DNA from: Atopsyche davidsoni
Lineage: Eukaryota; Arthropoda; Insecta; Trichoptera; Hydrobiosidae
Length of the DNA stretch: 64,000 bases
Assembly (NCBI GenBank): GCA_022113835.1
Contig: JAILWY010000027.1
Coordinates: 12,154,501-12,218,500, forward strand
Direction of reading: 5' to 3'
Shown: in pieces, positions 45,771 to 57,099 of the stretch
How the letters are laid out: each line of letters opens with the position of its first letter
Numbering within the stretch: the stretch's first letter is position 1
The notes under the pieces: generated by a model
Databases searched by the model: none
What the model saw: only the letters and a program-made list of their open reading frames with translations
What the model was told of the DNA's origin: nothing
Made by a program: the position numbers and the translations under genes

Positions 45771-47023
45771 ATAAACACTCGATACAGGAGATCATTTAAA
45801 ATTTTAAAAAATTGACATGTTTTTTTATATCATTGAACAAAAATCGAGTTTATAGTATAGTATGTATACAATAAATACATACATAATTTTTGACTAAAAC
45901 GATGGTTATTTTGATTTCCGGGAAGTATTCAAAACCTACCTAGTAATTATTTGCTGACAGTGGTCATATAGGAAGCTTTTTCCTCTTTTAGAGTAAATTC
46001 ACCCCATTGGGGTAAATAGGGCTTGGCTGGAGTGAGTGAGGGTCAACTACTTATTTTTCTTTGAACTCTGGAAGTAAATGTAAGGTTGCGAGATTACAGT
46101 GAGGGACCGAATATTTAAGATAAAGGAACATTAAATCTCTATTTACTCGGGTTTTATATATTTTAATGGCCTATAGATCCTCAGTGAGGTTTTATTACCA
46201 CATAAATAAAAGGATGTATTACTTTTAAAGTCAATATTTGTTTTATGAATTTGCTAGAGCTTTATTTTAGGAATATAAGTTAAAAGGTTGATTTTATACA
46301 AAGGTAAATACCTTTTAATAAAAGTAACCTTCTTGTTTTACAGTCATTATAAATTCCTTGGGTTTCACAAACTATTAATAATATATTATACAGAAATTTG
46401 ATTTCTTATATAGTATAATTTGCAGCTATAACAAGCATTGTACTTATGAATATAAAACGTCTATATATTTTTATTATAGAAAGGACTTTATTGGATTTAT
46501 TTATGTTATCAAACAATTTATAAAATAATAAATGAAACCGATAAATTTTATTATATAAAATAATTAAACATTGATTGTGACAAACAATCTGAATTGTTTA
46601 TGAAATCTAAAAAAAACATATCACCAGGTTAATGTTTGATTTTGCAAAAAAACTCTCAAAAGCGTATTTTGAGTTAGTAAATATATATTACAAAATTTGC
46701 AGTACTTAAACATTTTAACGGGCTGAATACTATTTTCTTATAGTTAAAAAAAATTTAGAGCATTACTAAACAAAAATATTTAAATTAGGATCAATTTGTT
46801 TATTTATAGAAATATAATTTAAAAAATAAATAAAACATGCAAAACATTTTTACACAAAAGTGTTTTTCCCTTTTCCCCAAAAAAATAACAAAAAATGAAT
46901 TTTTATATTAAATTATCATAATTTAATAAAAAAATCCCTTTTCCTAAACAACAAAAAAAAAAATTGAACCAACTCGATATTATTCGACATAATGAAAAGT
47001 TCCAAAAATAAAATTCGTGGCAG

Positions 47024-47036
47024 TTCCAGAAGGTTC
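47024..47036. promoter_or_regulatory. Heat-shock-element-like TTCCAGAAGGTTC
   Basis: Three alternating units, TTC-nn-GAA-nn-TTC, followed by TTCGAA. There is no adjacent promoter or gene, so the role is uncertain and it may be chance. Confidence 0.25.
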
Positions 47037-47349
47037 TTCGAAAAAACTATCCAAACATACTGAAGGGCGGGCGAGAGGGAACAACAGGAAGTCTTCTTAA
47101 CGGGGGGAATTTTGAATTTGCATTTTTATCGGTTTTTGATAAGCTCCCGGGGTCGGGGGCCATATTGGAGGGAAAGGCAGAAACAAATGCGAATCAACTT
47201 TTCGAAACAAGTTTTGAATAATGGAATAAATTATTTGCTCCTTCCGGCTTAGAGAATTATTGAAATCAATATATTTTTTGCGTGATTTTCGCTCAGGTTT
47301 TTTAAAATCAATAAATCTTTTTTTTTTTTATAATATTGATTTTTTATGT

Positions 47350-47476
47350 AGACCGTCTCACAGGAAGTACGATTTTGTTTATACAGGTTTTATTGATTGA
47401 TAATGGTTAAGTAAATTTTTTCAAATATTGAAAAATGATTAAAGAAACTCTCAGAAAAATATCATCGTGATTTGTG
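47350..47476 (-). mobile_element. tRNA-headed SINE tail-B, inverted half
   Basis: Starts GACCGTCTCACAGGAAGTAC, the inverse of tail B. It runs through the middle (CTCTCAGAAAAATATCATCG) to GTGATTTGTG and stops before the B box. It faces the forward copy at 47557-47695. Confidence 0.75.
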
Positions 47477-47556
47477 AACAAACAATATTTAATTGGCGTA
47501 ATAAGTACGTTGTTTCACTTATAGGATATGATTGTTAAAAAATCTTGCCAATACGT

Positions 47557-47695
47557 TGGCACTATTGGTAATGCACCGGCCATGTAAGCTTGGGGATGTG
47601 TGGGTTCGAATCCCACACAAATTACGATAATATTTTTTTTTAGTTTCTTTAATCATTTTTCAATATTTGAAAAATGTACTTATTGATTATCAATC
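47557..47695 (+). mobile_element. tRNA-headed SINE tail-B, forward half
   Basis: The head is GGCACTATTGGTAATGCACC, then GGCCATGTAAGCTTGGGG. The B box is GGTTCGAATCC, matching the pol III consensus exactly. The middle is ATTACGATAATATTTTTT, and the tail TATTGATTATCAATCATT is truncated. Confidence 0.75.
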
Positions 47696-47699
47696 ATTT

Positions 47700-50500
47700 T
47701 ATTATAAAATTTTACGCAGAAAGCTTGGTATTTATTTTATATTGAACTGTGATTTTGAAGAAAAATTATATTAATAAATAATTAAGCAGGTTTGTATCTT
47801 AAATATAATTTAACAATTTAAATTATTCAATTTCGTGGTTGAATAATATTTTATTTTAGGAAATGTATATGATCATGTCGCTAATAAATACAAGCCAATA
47901 TTGAAGTATAAAAATTAATTGTAGGTTTTTTGAAAAAGCAAGATATTTATTTCACTTTTTCGTGTTTTAATAAAATATTCTTGTTGAGAGCCAAAGGTTC
48001 GATGATATTTTTTCACCAAATCAAGGCGAGGCTTTTTGGACGAAAGTGTTCATCGTTGAAATATAATCGAAATCTCTCCGTCGTTTTATATGGTATTTGA
48101 TGTTAAAATATAGAGTTATATAAATTCAGTTGGTCTGCTGTGGATGTGTTGCGGTTTTTCATCTAAATTAAAATGGGAAATTTGAATTAGCCGAAAATTG
48201 TTGACTTCCACAAAACACGAAGGAACAAAATAAATCGCAGTTAGCAGCTTTAAGGCTGTGTCGCCCCGTCGGAAGGGTGCGACAAATGATATTGCACGGA
48301 ATGGAATTCGCTGGGACACAAGGGGGTTGGCCAGGGTTAAATTAAAAGCTTCCGTGTGGCGCTGAGATGTATGAATGGCGTAAGAAACACAGCCAAGGAA
48401 GTGCAACGTTAACGGGTTAAATCTGTAATTTAATTGAAAAAAAATAATTATATCGAAATATTTAAATCAGATTATGTAATAAATATAAACTGAGTACTTG
48501 AATTAAAAAATACTTTAAAAAAATTAATGCTATTAAATTAAATAAATATTCATTCTACTGATTTTTCAGTAAATAATAAATGAACATTTTTTTATATTAA
48601 TTTGTAATAAATCACAATTGTTTGTCTGATATCGCCATTTAACAAACAACAATAATTAAAACCTCTGTCTAAGCCTTCTTTTTATTGTTGTAAATTTATA
48701 TCTATTATTTAAAAAAAAATCATTTGTTGGTTTATTTTAAATTAAGCATATATTTTTTAATTTAAGGTTTTTAACTAAGCTAATAATTGAATTTACTACG
48801 AATTTATTACAAATTATTAAAATATAATGAAACCATTATGAGATATTCAGTGATTTCTGCAGCAAGTAACAATATAATTGCATTAATAATTCCTTTGAAT
48901 TTTCAGGTGAGTTGCTTTGTATAATTGAGTGACGATTTTCAACTTCACTGAAAGTTCATTGGTCATGAGAATTCACTCAACGAATTATCATTTTAGTGGT
49001 CAGTTAGAATTCACTTCAGTTTATTATATAAAAAAACTATTTTGTCAGTTCGTAAAAGTTTCATTTAAAATTTTGATTAGAAATGGACTCATGAGAATTC
49101 GTAAAAAAAGATATTTCAAAACACAGATGATATTAGATTTTTTCCGTTTTTTATGTAAGATTTTATTACAAAAATAATAAGCTTGAATAACTCTTTCTTA
49201 TGTATGATTCTTGATTTAAAATTCAACGTTATAATAATAATTATTTTATTTAATTACATATCACCTCGTTTTAAATACAGTAGCCTTATAATGTTAAAGT
49301 ATTAAATGTTACTTAAAGATACTCTCAAAGTTACCTATTTTAGAAATACAAACCTTTTTAGTATATTCATCACCACCTTTTAAATAAAAAATATCAATTC
49401 TTTAGATATTTCAGGCAAACTCTATTCAGACAAATGTCAACATTTCAAGTTATTAATCTCTCGAAAAATGACAAGATTTTTGAAATTAAAATTTACTTCA
49501 ATTATTCATTAATGAAAAAAGGAAAAACTAACAAAATATCTTGTCTTAATTTTAAATCTAAGGCATGCCACTGTTAGATATACTGATTCTCACAGTAATA
49601 TTATGTAACAATATCTGTTACAAAAAGATACATTCCCTTTTATGAAAACATACAAAACACACAAATTAAAGTAAATATATCAATTTTCAAAAAAGGTTTT
49701 AATATATATATTTAGATTCTTTATATTATAAGATCATTAAATATTCACATATTTTAAAGTATAAAGTAACATGGATATATTGATATTAAACGGTTTCAAT
49801 AAATACAACATTTTAACAGGGAGAAAATGCTTTGCTAGTTAAAATAAATATAGTTTTATTTGATTGAAATATAATAAATATGATTCGATGGCCTAAAATT
49901 ACTAAGTAAAGAGAAGAAATAATACGGAATTAATTCGTTTGTTAAGAACTACCCCCTTTTATTAAGAGGAGGTAGTAGCCTGTTGCAAAGTCTTGCATCC
50001 CCTCCTTTAGCCCTAAATTCAGCGGAGTTACAACTAAATACACCGAACAGGCAACACAAAACAATTGTTTGCACTCTCCTTTGGCTCTAAAGTTAATGCA
50101 AGCATAATTATCATACACTGTGACTCAAAAGCTGTAGTTTAAGAAAAAAAATAAGAAAAATCATTAACACTTCTCGACTGCTTTTGAAAATGTTGAAAAA
50201 GTACTGTTCAGTATTATGATGTTTTTTTGAGGACAATTTCTTTTTTCAACATGTCAACATGATTAATAACATTGTATTATGTTTTACTACCGATGAATCC
50301 AGGTTTTCCATTGCAATTAGCAAATCGGTGATTTATTGTAAGTATAACATGAGCGAGAGAAATCAGTGTTCAGCTTAAAAAATACAGATAGAAAGCCAAG
50401 TTTTTCAATATCTAAATGGCTACTCCTCCAAAGTTTTCATTATTGTATACACGGAAATCGTTTTTGAAAGGGTAGTTATCCTCTTGAAGAAGTTTTATTA
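47700..50500. other. AT-rich stretch, no gene recognised
   Basis: 48230-48410 is GC-richer, with a 96-codon minus-strand frame but no known motif. The rest, notably 48420-49900, is extremely AT-rich. Nothing else was supported. Confidence 0.5.
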
Positions 50501-50514
50501 TTTAAAAAAAAAAA

Positions 50515-50860
50515 ACTTAAACTCTAATCGCTGTTTCCGGATTCTCATCCGGAACCTTGCGGTCTGAAAGCGATGCGATGCGGATTGTTGGCCCTTCAGT
50601 CATATGTAAGGGAGGCAAACTCACACACAGTGCCATCTCATTAGGCGGGGATAAATCATTTGATGAATAGGGGCGGCACATTAACTGAAACAATATGCAC
50701 GGGACGCGGCGAGCGAGAGGGAAGTTTGCACAAACTTGGCGATGCAGCTTTAGCGGTATTCTCTTACTGTCAACTTGGCGATTGTTATTCATGTCCCCAT
50801 CCTTCAGACCGTTCATTACATTACTTGTTAAGCGAGTCAAATAAGACCTGCGCTGAATTT
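50515..50860. promoter_or_regulatory. GC-richer island with long frames on both strands
   Basis: Contains TCCGGATTCTCATCCGGA (an imperfect palindrome at 50535-50552), GGCGGGGATAAA and GGGACGCGGCGAGCGAGAGG. The 107-codon minus frame and overlapping plus frame show no recognisable domain. A conserved non-coding element or a lone exon cannot be separated by eye. Confidence 0.35.
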
Positions 50861-50944
50861 GCTGAATATTAGATGGAACTATTTATTAATCTACTGTTAA
50901 TATGTGGCTAATTTGTATAATGTATTTCAAAGATATTATCTTTT

Positions 50945-51065
50945 TCAGCAAGTGCCTCTCTTCAGAGAAGGTTGGCGAACATTTCACTGAGCATATACGC
51001 ATGTTGTGGTAGTGTTCATGGTTTTCTAAGGGGAAAATAGTATAGTGTGTCCCCGGGTTTATATT
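50945..51065 (-). repeat. Dispersed repeat (ACACTAT...GAGGCACT family), copy 3
   Basis: The plus strand reads AGTGCCTCTCTTCAGAGAAG, GTTGGCGAACATTTCACTGA, GCATATACGCATG and GTTCATGGTTTTCTAAGGGG. It is the inverse of 12659-12785. A MITE begins 28 bp further on. Confidence 0.75.
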
Positions 51066-51092
51066 GGAAGGAAAAGTTTGCGAATTGCTATA

Positions 51093-51279
51093 GAGGTGTC
51101 CCAAAATTAATGCAAGATTTGAATTAAATAGAAAACGCAGTTTTTAGTCTTATGATTGTTATTTTTTAAATGAATCATGAAGTCAATACAATAAGGTAAC
51201 CCTAAACTGTCAGCTGTAAAATTGTTTTTTTTTTAAAAACGGCGACAAATTCAAATCTTGCGTTAATTTTGGGACACCC
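51093..51279. mobile_element. Mariner-type MITE, about 187 bp, TA target site
   Basis: Terminal inverted repeats of about 32 bp: GGTGTCCCAAAATTAATGCA then AGATTTGAATT on the left. The right end, read inward, differs only at the T/C in TTAAYGCAAG and at the outermost bases. TA flanks both ends (51091-51092 and 51280-51281). There is no coding capacity. TA duplication and GTGTCCCAAA-type ends fit the Tc1/mariner group. Confidence 0.85.
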
Positions 51280-51284
51280 TATAT

Positions 51285-52850
51285 AAACCTTTCCTTACGA
51301 AGCTCTGGAGTTTAGATTTGATACTCCTTCTGCAGCAAGCTACAGAAACAATAGCAGAAGTCCCCTCACCTTTACAAGGTAATTCCAGAGCACATACCTT
51401 AACAATCATTCCAATTAACAATTCTTTTTACACTCTCAGGGTACATCCATGCACAAGCAAAATAATAGGGAGAGTTAGGTTAGGTTATATAAAAAAATTA
51501 TATAAATTGAAAATCAAAGTTTGAAAGCTATTTCATAGAAACCTCAATTTTTTTAATCATTGAGTTTTCTTTTGTTCAAACCGTTCATTACACTTTATAT
51601 ATATACGATACGCGATATATATATATATATAGAAAGCTATAATCTGTTGGCTGTTTCGAAGGTATTAGTGTTTGGCTGCTCTGTTCGAACCACGTTGGTC
51701 AGAAGTTCTTAGTGAGGGGCCGCGGCTGGACAACTTCGCAACAACCGGTGGTAACATCTGCACTCCAGGGAAAACACGCTGCCCTAACTTAACAACCACT
51801 GGCTATAGATTTTATAATTACACAATTTTTTCTTTCTTTCCACGTGGCGTTTAATAAATTCAAAATTAATATGACTTATAATCCCACTGGGCTCTGAAGC
51901 CGAGACGCCACAGTGAGTAAGCAGAAATTCTCTGTAGGACAATACAGAATGCTCTACTACGTGCAAAGTATAAAAAATAGGGTTTTTTTTTCTTATTGAC
52001 TTCAATTTTCAAAAATCGCAAAATTCGCCCGCAATTTCGTCCGTCAGTCCCTCAAATTTCTAGCCGCTTTTGCAACTTGCGCCGGGTCAAAGAGTTGCTG
52101 CAAAAATATAACAACCTGGAAATAAGGTTTTATCGCGTAATTTATTGCAGGGTGTAAAAAGTTTCATAATTTCTGATTGTAAAATTAGCATAATCCGTAA
52201 TGCCGCAGCATTTATCGTAAAAATTATAACTGTTACTCGCAAGTTTACAAGCAACTGTACGTTTCTCGCGCCGGTTGCCTTTAATGCCTTCAGTACTGGA
52301 TAAAGAGCTTCCTGTTTGTTGGAGTGTTTTGTTAATTTTTTTTCAGACCCACGTCTAGATTCAAGTTTGCATATTAAAGTGATTGTAATTTTGAAAAGGA
52401 AAAGGAAGCTTTAAAAGAGAATTCTAATGCATTTTCTGTTACAAAAAACACGAAGCCAATTGGTTAGGAAACAATTTTTTTTTATTAGAGAGAAAAACCC
52501 GTAAGAGGTGAAAGTATTTTCAAACAAAAATGTTACAAACATTCTTGCCAATTGGCTATTCATATTTGTTATTTCATTATTGAGTATTACAAATTGGACC
52601 AGTCTATCTTAGAAAGATAGATTTTCTGTGTTTGAAAATATATTAAGTCGGAACAATCCCAATGAAATGAAGATATAAAATATTATAAAATTAAATTTAG
52701 GAAATCTGCTTTTCTTTGTGGTGAAATTTTCAAAGTTTTTCTATCAATTATTCCTACAAGACAAGATATCAATATTTTTAATATAAAAGATTTATTATCT
52801 AGATTATCATAATATCTAGAATTTTAAAATTAGGTGTTGTTTAACAATGC
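51285..52850. other. Non-coding stretch with a TA microsatellite
   Basis: (TA)n lies at about 51596-51632. 51660-51780 and 52020-52100 are GC-richer. The short repeat shared with 14885-14935 lies at 52540-52590. GGTTAGGTTA at about 51475 is only a short telomere-like string. No gene was recognised. Confidence 0.5.
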
Positions 52851-52879
52851 CAAAAACATGTAAAATATTTAATATTTTA

Positions 52880-53040
52880 AATAATAAGTAAAATACTAGA
52901 ATGAATTTTCCACATATAGATTGTTACTGGTGACCGGTTTCGCCAACCTTTCACGTTGACATTACGAAACAGAGTTAAAAAGCATCAAATATTAAAATGG
53001 AATTCCACCAAGTACTCTCAGTCAAAATATTGAATTTCTG
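52880..53040 (+). mobile_element. Foldback element, GCCAAC-hairpin family, copy 4
   Basis: The left side AGTAAAATACTAGAATGA, TTTTCCACA and GTGACCGGTTTCGCCAACC is followed by the central hairpin, mutated to GTTGACATTACG. The right arm is AATGGAATTCCACCAAGTAC then TCTCAGTC and ATATTGAATTTC. It has both arms, so it confirms the inverted-repeat architecture inferred from copies 1 and 3. Confidence 0.75.
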
Positions 53041-53044
53041 AAAT

Positions 53045-56000
53045 ATTTAGCTCAGATTCAAAAAATAAATTAAGTTTAAATATATTAAACGAGACAATAT
53101 TTTACAGTTGCACAAAAGAAATCAAAAATCACCGTCACTTTCAACCCCCGAGGGTTCGTTATTCAATTTACAAAACGGTTCCCTTATCAGGACTTCGCTT
53201 CCGGTATTTTATGACGTCATCACGGCACCTGAGCAGGTTAACAGCCTTCTATCTCACCGGACAATTACAAGGGGAATACCGGAAAAAACGGAATTATGGT
53301 GCCCCATAAATCTGACGGGAGTGTTTTGATGTTTAGGTAATGGAGTATTGCAATAATGAGGTTTTATTCTTTACGAGAGCGTTTTTATAGAAAGCCCAGT
53401 TGCGGTGATTACTTTTACGCATAAAATGCGTAATAAATGAACTTTTATGATTAAAACGTGCTTTGGAGTTGGTTTTAATGTTCCGGAAGTGATTGGTTTT
53501 TTTTTTACTACACTTTTTATACTGCACTATTATTTTGTTTAAATAACGGTATAATTGATTAATAATCGGACAAGGCTTTCGAAATTTGACAGCAGATTGA
53601 TATTTTATTGTTTACTAATATTAAATAAAACCAAGTTTTCTGTTTCAAAAAGAAAATGTCATGATAGATTATATCGTAGGACGTATCTGACTGACGCCGG
53701 GCCAAAATCACTGTCGCTCAATAATGACTGGGCAGGATATATCACTGGTTCTCAATACATGATGCCCTCACTCAATCATTACGATGGACTGTTACTGGTT
53801 CTCAATTTTTAGAGCACAAAGATCGTCTGTATATAGAAATATTACTTGTGTCAATATAAACACTATAGTAATACAAATGATGCATCTTCTGAAAATGATG
53901 GAGACTGGTGAATAATCGTTTGAAGAAATTGAAGAACAGCGCATTCATTCGCGCTCCGAATATTAATCTTGTGACATGAGATGCAAAATGATTTTCTGAA
54001 GCACTTAGTATATACAAGCAAAGCAAATATAATATGTTTGAGTCCTTCAAATCTGTGTGGTTAGAAGGACCCATACCGATTGTTGCTATTGGCTTTATTA
54101 TCTAGAAGACTCGATATAATTTAGACGCATCAACGTTCTCTTTAAAATATGCTCTATTCTCATTGCTGAATGTCTACGCTATATATTAAAATATCACAAT
54201 GACTTTTGCGAAAAAAATCTGAAAAACGAAATTTCTATTCCACTATATTAAATGCACTTAGATAACACAATAAATTAATACTTATAGTGTGTTGGTTCAA
54301 TAGTAGTTTATATCGTTATATCCAGTTAAAATTAAATGATCTAGTAACATATAAATAAAGCATCCCACCCCTGAAAAACTAGAAAATATAAAATTAATTT
54401 TATAATAAATTATAAAATGCCACATTTTAAAATATTGTACGTAGTTTCTATAAATTTTAAAACCATTACACTTACCTCTGGTTCAAATCGTTAAAGTTAA
54501 GGTTGTCGTAAAATAATAAGATCCTTCATTGAAATTCTGCAGAGGCGCGACTCGTACAACCTTCGCTGCTAATAATAAAGTCCATATTCACATTTTCATA
54601 AATTGAAGATATAATTTCGTAGTCATACCATAAATGTATTTCTATTCCGAAATAAATTTAAGAACATTGAATGTAATGGAATATTTTCCTTTAAAACAAT
54701 ATTAACTGGTTAAGATTTTTGACTTTATTAAGACTGTTGATTTATTATCCGAATATATAATGAAACACCCTTTAACTTGTTATTTTTTTTACTTGCTTCC
54801 ATAGTCTTAAAAATAAAATAATAATATTATAACTTAATAAAGTATATAATAATTCGTTAAATTTTGTAGAAAAGTTACGTTAAATATAATTTATTTTTAT
54901 AATAGATGCTTATTACTGTATGTTAAACAAGTATTTTGATAATGTACATTTTCATAAAAAATACTATGTATTAATCCTTTTTTTTAACACACCTGTAAAA
55001 AATTACATACTCAAAAAATTAAGATGTTGATGTGTTTTTAAGCCGATGGTTTTTTAAAAATATTTGATAAAACCCGCTTTTTTCACTAATGTAAGTATGT
55101 TTTATTGATTATTATCAATTTATACATGAAGCGACGACTAAAACTCAAAAAAAAGATATCGAGACACAAATGACACAATTTCGATTATCGTGACTGAAAC
55201 CAATGTACTTGTAGGTTTTATATATATTTCATTAAATAATGTTCATATCATTAAAATATAAGTAAATTACTAAAATATATTTAGGTAAAAAGTACTTTAA
55301 TCGAGTTAAGAGCTTACAAAACTGTCTGAAAAGATATTGAAATATAGATAAATACCTGCAGCTCCTTTTAGCTGGTAATTTTCTCATAATACCTTATCCT
55401 TCTGCTATAAAAACCTTTAAAATTATCAAATCATCATTACAAGCAGTCGTTATGAGGATTAAAAAGGACGAAACGGCCCGTTAACTACCTGAAAAGGTGT
55501 TGCAAAATTCTAAATATTCGATTTAAGAAAAACTTAGTGAAATTTTATATGCACAATAATAATTATTTTAATAAACTGTTACTCGTTATTAAATATACAT
55601 TATTTAAATAGTTGATAACGAATATATAAATATTTTCACGCTGTTTTATAACGATAAAACTTCTTAATTAATTTCTGCAATTTATTTCTGGTTGAATGCA
55701 TGAACATATCAAAAATCTAAGAGAATCAATACATGTGATTTAAAATTGAGTATACTATGTAAATGTTATTGAATATATATTCTTTAATAATCATCCACTA
55801 TATTAAGGTAACGGCTTAGAAATGAAACGAAAAATCCTCAAAAATATTTTTGACAAACTCTTGCTTTTCATCCATATTTATTGTATATAAAGGTAAATTC
55901 ACTCATAAATTGGCAAGAAAATTCTACTAGACGGAAAAGTCCTGAAATAAATCCAGTTTTTATGTAGCAACCTCCAGTATTACCTGAAAGGAATATTCTA

Positions 56001-56785
56001 AAAATTGGACGCATTTTGAAGTTTTATGTGAATTCAGATACTTTGACGGAGATGATCGTAAAGAAGACTAAAAGGTCGTTGAACTCGCCGTAGCACTGCA
56101 ACAGAAATTAATAAATGGAATACTAACCATAATATTTCAGCAGATAACATTGTAATATGTCGATAATCACCATGGTTCGTTTTTTTATTAAAAGAATATA
56201 TGAAAATTAAATTTATATATGCGATACGATTCACTCATGAAAAGACGTGCGAAACAACATTTTTTTCTTCTCTTAATATATCGTGACAAATTCAACGACT
56301 ATAATTTTGAAATAGCCCTAAAATTTAAGTTGTTCAATACAAGTGTAGAATCGATACATTTTTTTTTAGATAATTATTTTAAAAACATTAATATGAATTT
56401 TATTTTTCATACAAATATCGTTGTTTAAAAAATTTGATAAATATGTGCCGACCCAGTAAAAAATATGAAATGCTATGTTACATGTGTGAACCGCATGCTC
56501 CTGTAATTTATAATAAGTCATTTTTTGAATTGAATCCACGTGCATGACTTCTCTAGTAGACCGCAGTGGCGCACTTGATTTGCAACCCCCTTTATGCATG
56601 TCTCGCGCCCCATTTGGCACTGCACTGGCCTCGAGGGAAGGGGCGCTCGATGAAAGGGGTGGCTTCATTGGCAGGCCAGACCACCTTCAACGAAAACAAG
56701 TTCATAAAATATCTCGATCATATAAATTTCACAGATGTCCATGACTTCATCATCATATCTTTGAAATTACCGCCAGGTCTATAAG
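53045..56785. other. Non-coding stretch with two islands
   Basis: 53130-53330 is GC-richer with a perfect CRE at 53212-53219, CTTCCGGTATTTT and ACCGGAAAAAACGG. 56560-56680 is a GC-rich patch with three overlapping frames and no recognisable protein. 54120-56200 is AT-rich and empty. Confidence 0.5.
53212..53219. promoter_or_regulatory. CRE palindrome TGACGTCA
   Basis: Perfect CREB/ATF site inside the 53130-53330 island, directly followed by TCACGGCACC. Confidence 0.4.
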
Positions 56786-56793
56786 GCAACGCG

Positions 56794-57090
56794 CTTAAGG
56801 GTCTAGGTCCCAAAATCGAGTTTTTTTGATCATTTTCTAGTCCGTTTTGCGAAAAATCGACTGCACCAATCAAAAATATTTAAATGTAAAATGTTTGATA
56901 GATCTCTTTTTCCGAACACAATATATTTTTATTTCTTGTAAATTGATTATTATTATGATAAATATGTGTTTTTCCGATTGAAGTGTAGGAATTTGGAGAT
57001 TCGTCATGTCCCTTATCCAAGAGTCCTAAACATATCAAAGTGTTTTTTTCAATTGGAATTAAAAGATTAATTATAAACCCTGTGCAATAT
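56794..57090 (+). repeat. 297-bp dispersed repeat, forward copy
   Basis: Begins CTTAAGGGTCTAGGTCCCAA and contains TCCGTTTTGCGAAAAATCGA, TGTGTTTTTCCGATTGAAG and TTTGGAGATTCGTC. It ends near TATAAACCCTGTGCAATAT. It matches the inverse of 62811-63106 over its entire length. No coding capacity is evident. Possibly a non-autonomous DNA transposon. Terminal inverted repeats within the copy were not found. Confidence 0.85.
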
Positions 57091-57099
57091 ACTATATAT

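Larger units (their letters stand above)
40115..47345. other. Long AT-rich stretch with scattered islands
   Basis: 40260-40395 (YY1/Pho-like site 40367-40379), 41570-41790 (CTCF-like site 41753), 42180-42350, 42840-42960, 43740-43830, 45000-45130 and 47020-47175 are GC-richer. 47024-47036 matches a heat-shock element. No exon chain could be built. 44200-44800 and 46250-46960 are very AT-rich and empty. Confidence 0.5.

Noticed and set aside
50517..50840. 107-codon minus-strand open frame
   Set aside because: An overlapping frame on the other strand is equally open. No homology recognised.
51465..51490. GGTTAGGTTA telomere-like string (also near 24415)
   Set aside because: Only two to three units of the insect TTAGG repeat, far from any array. 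Common by chance in insect introns.
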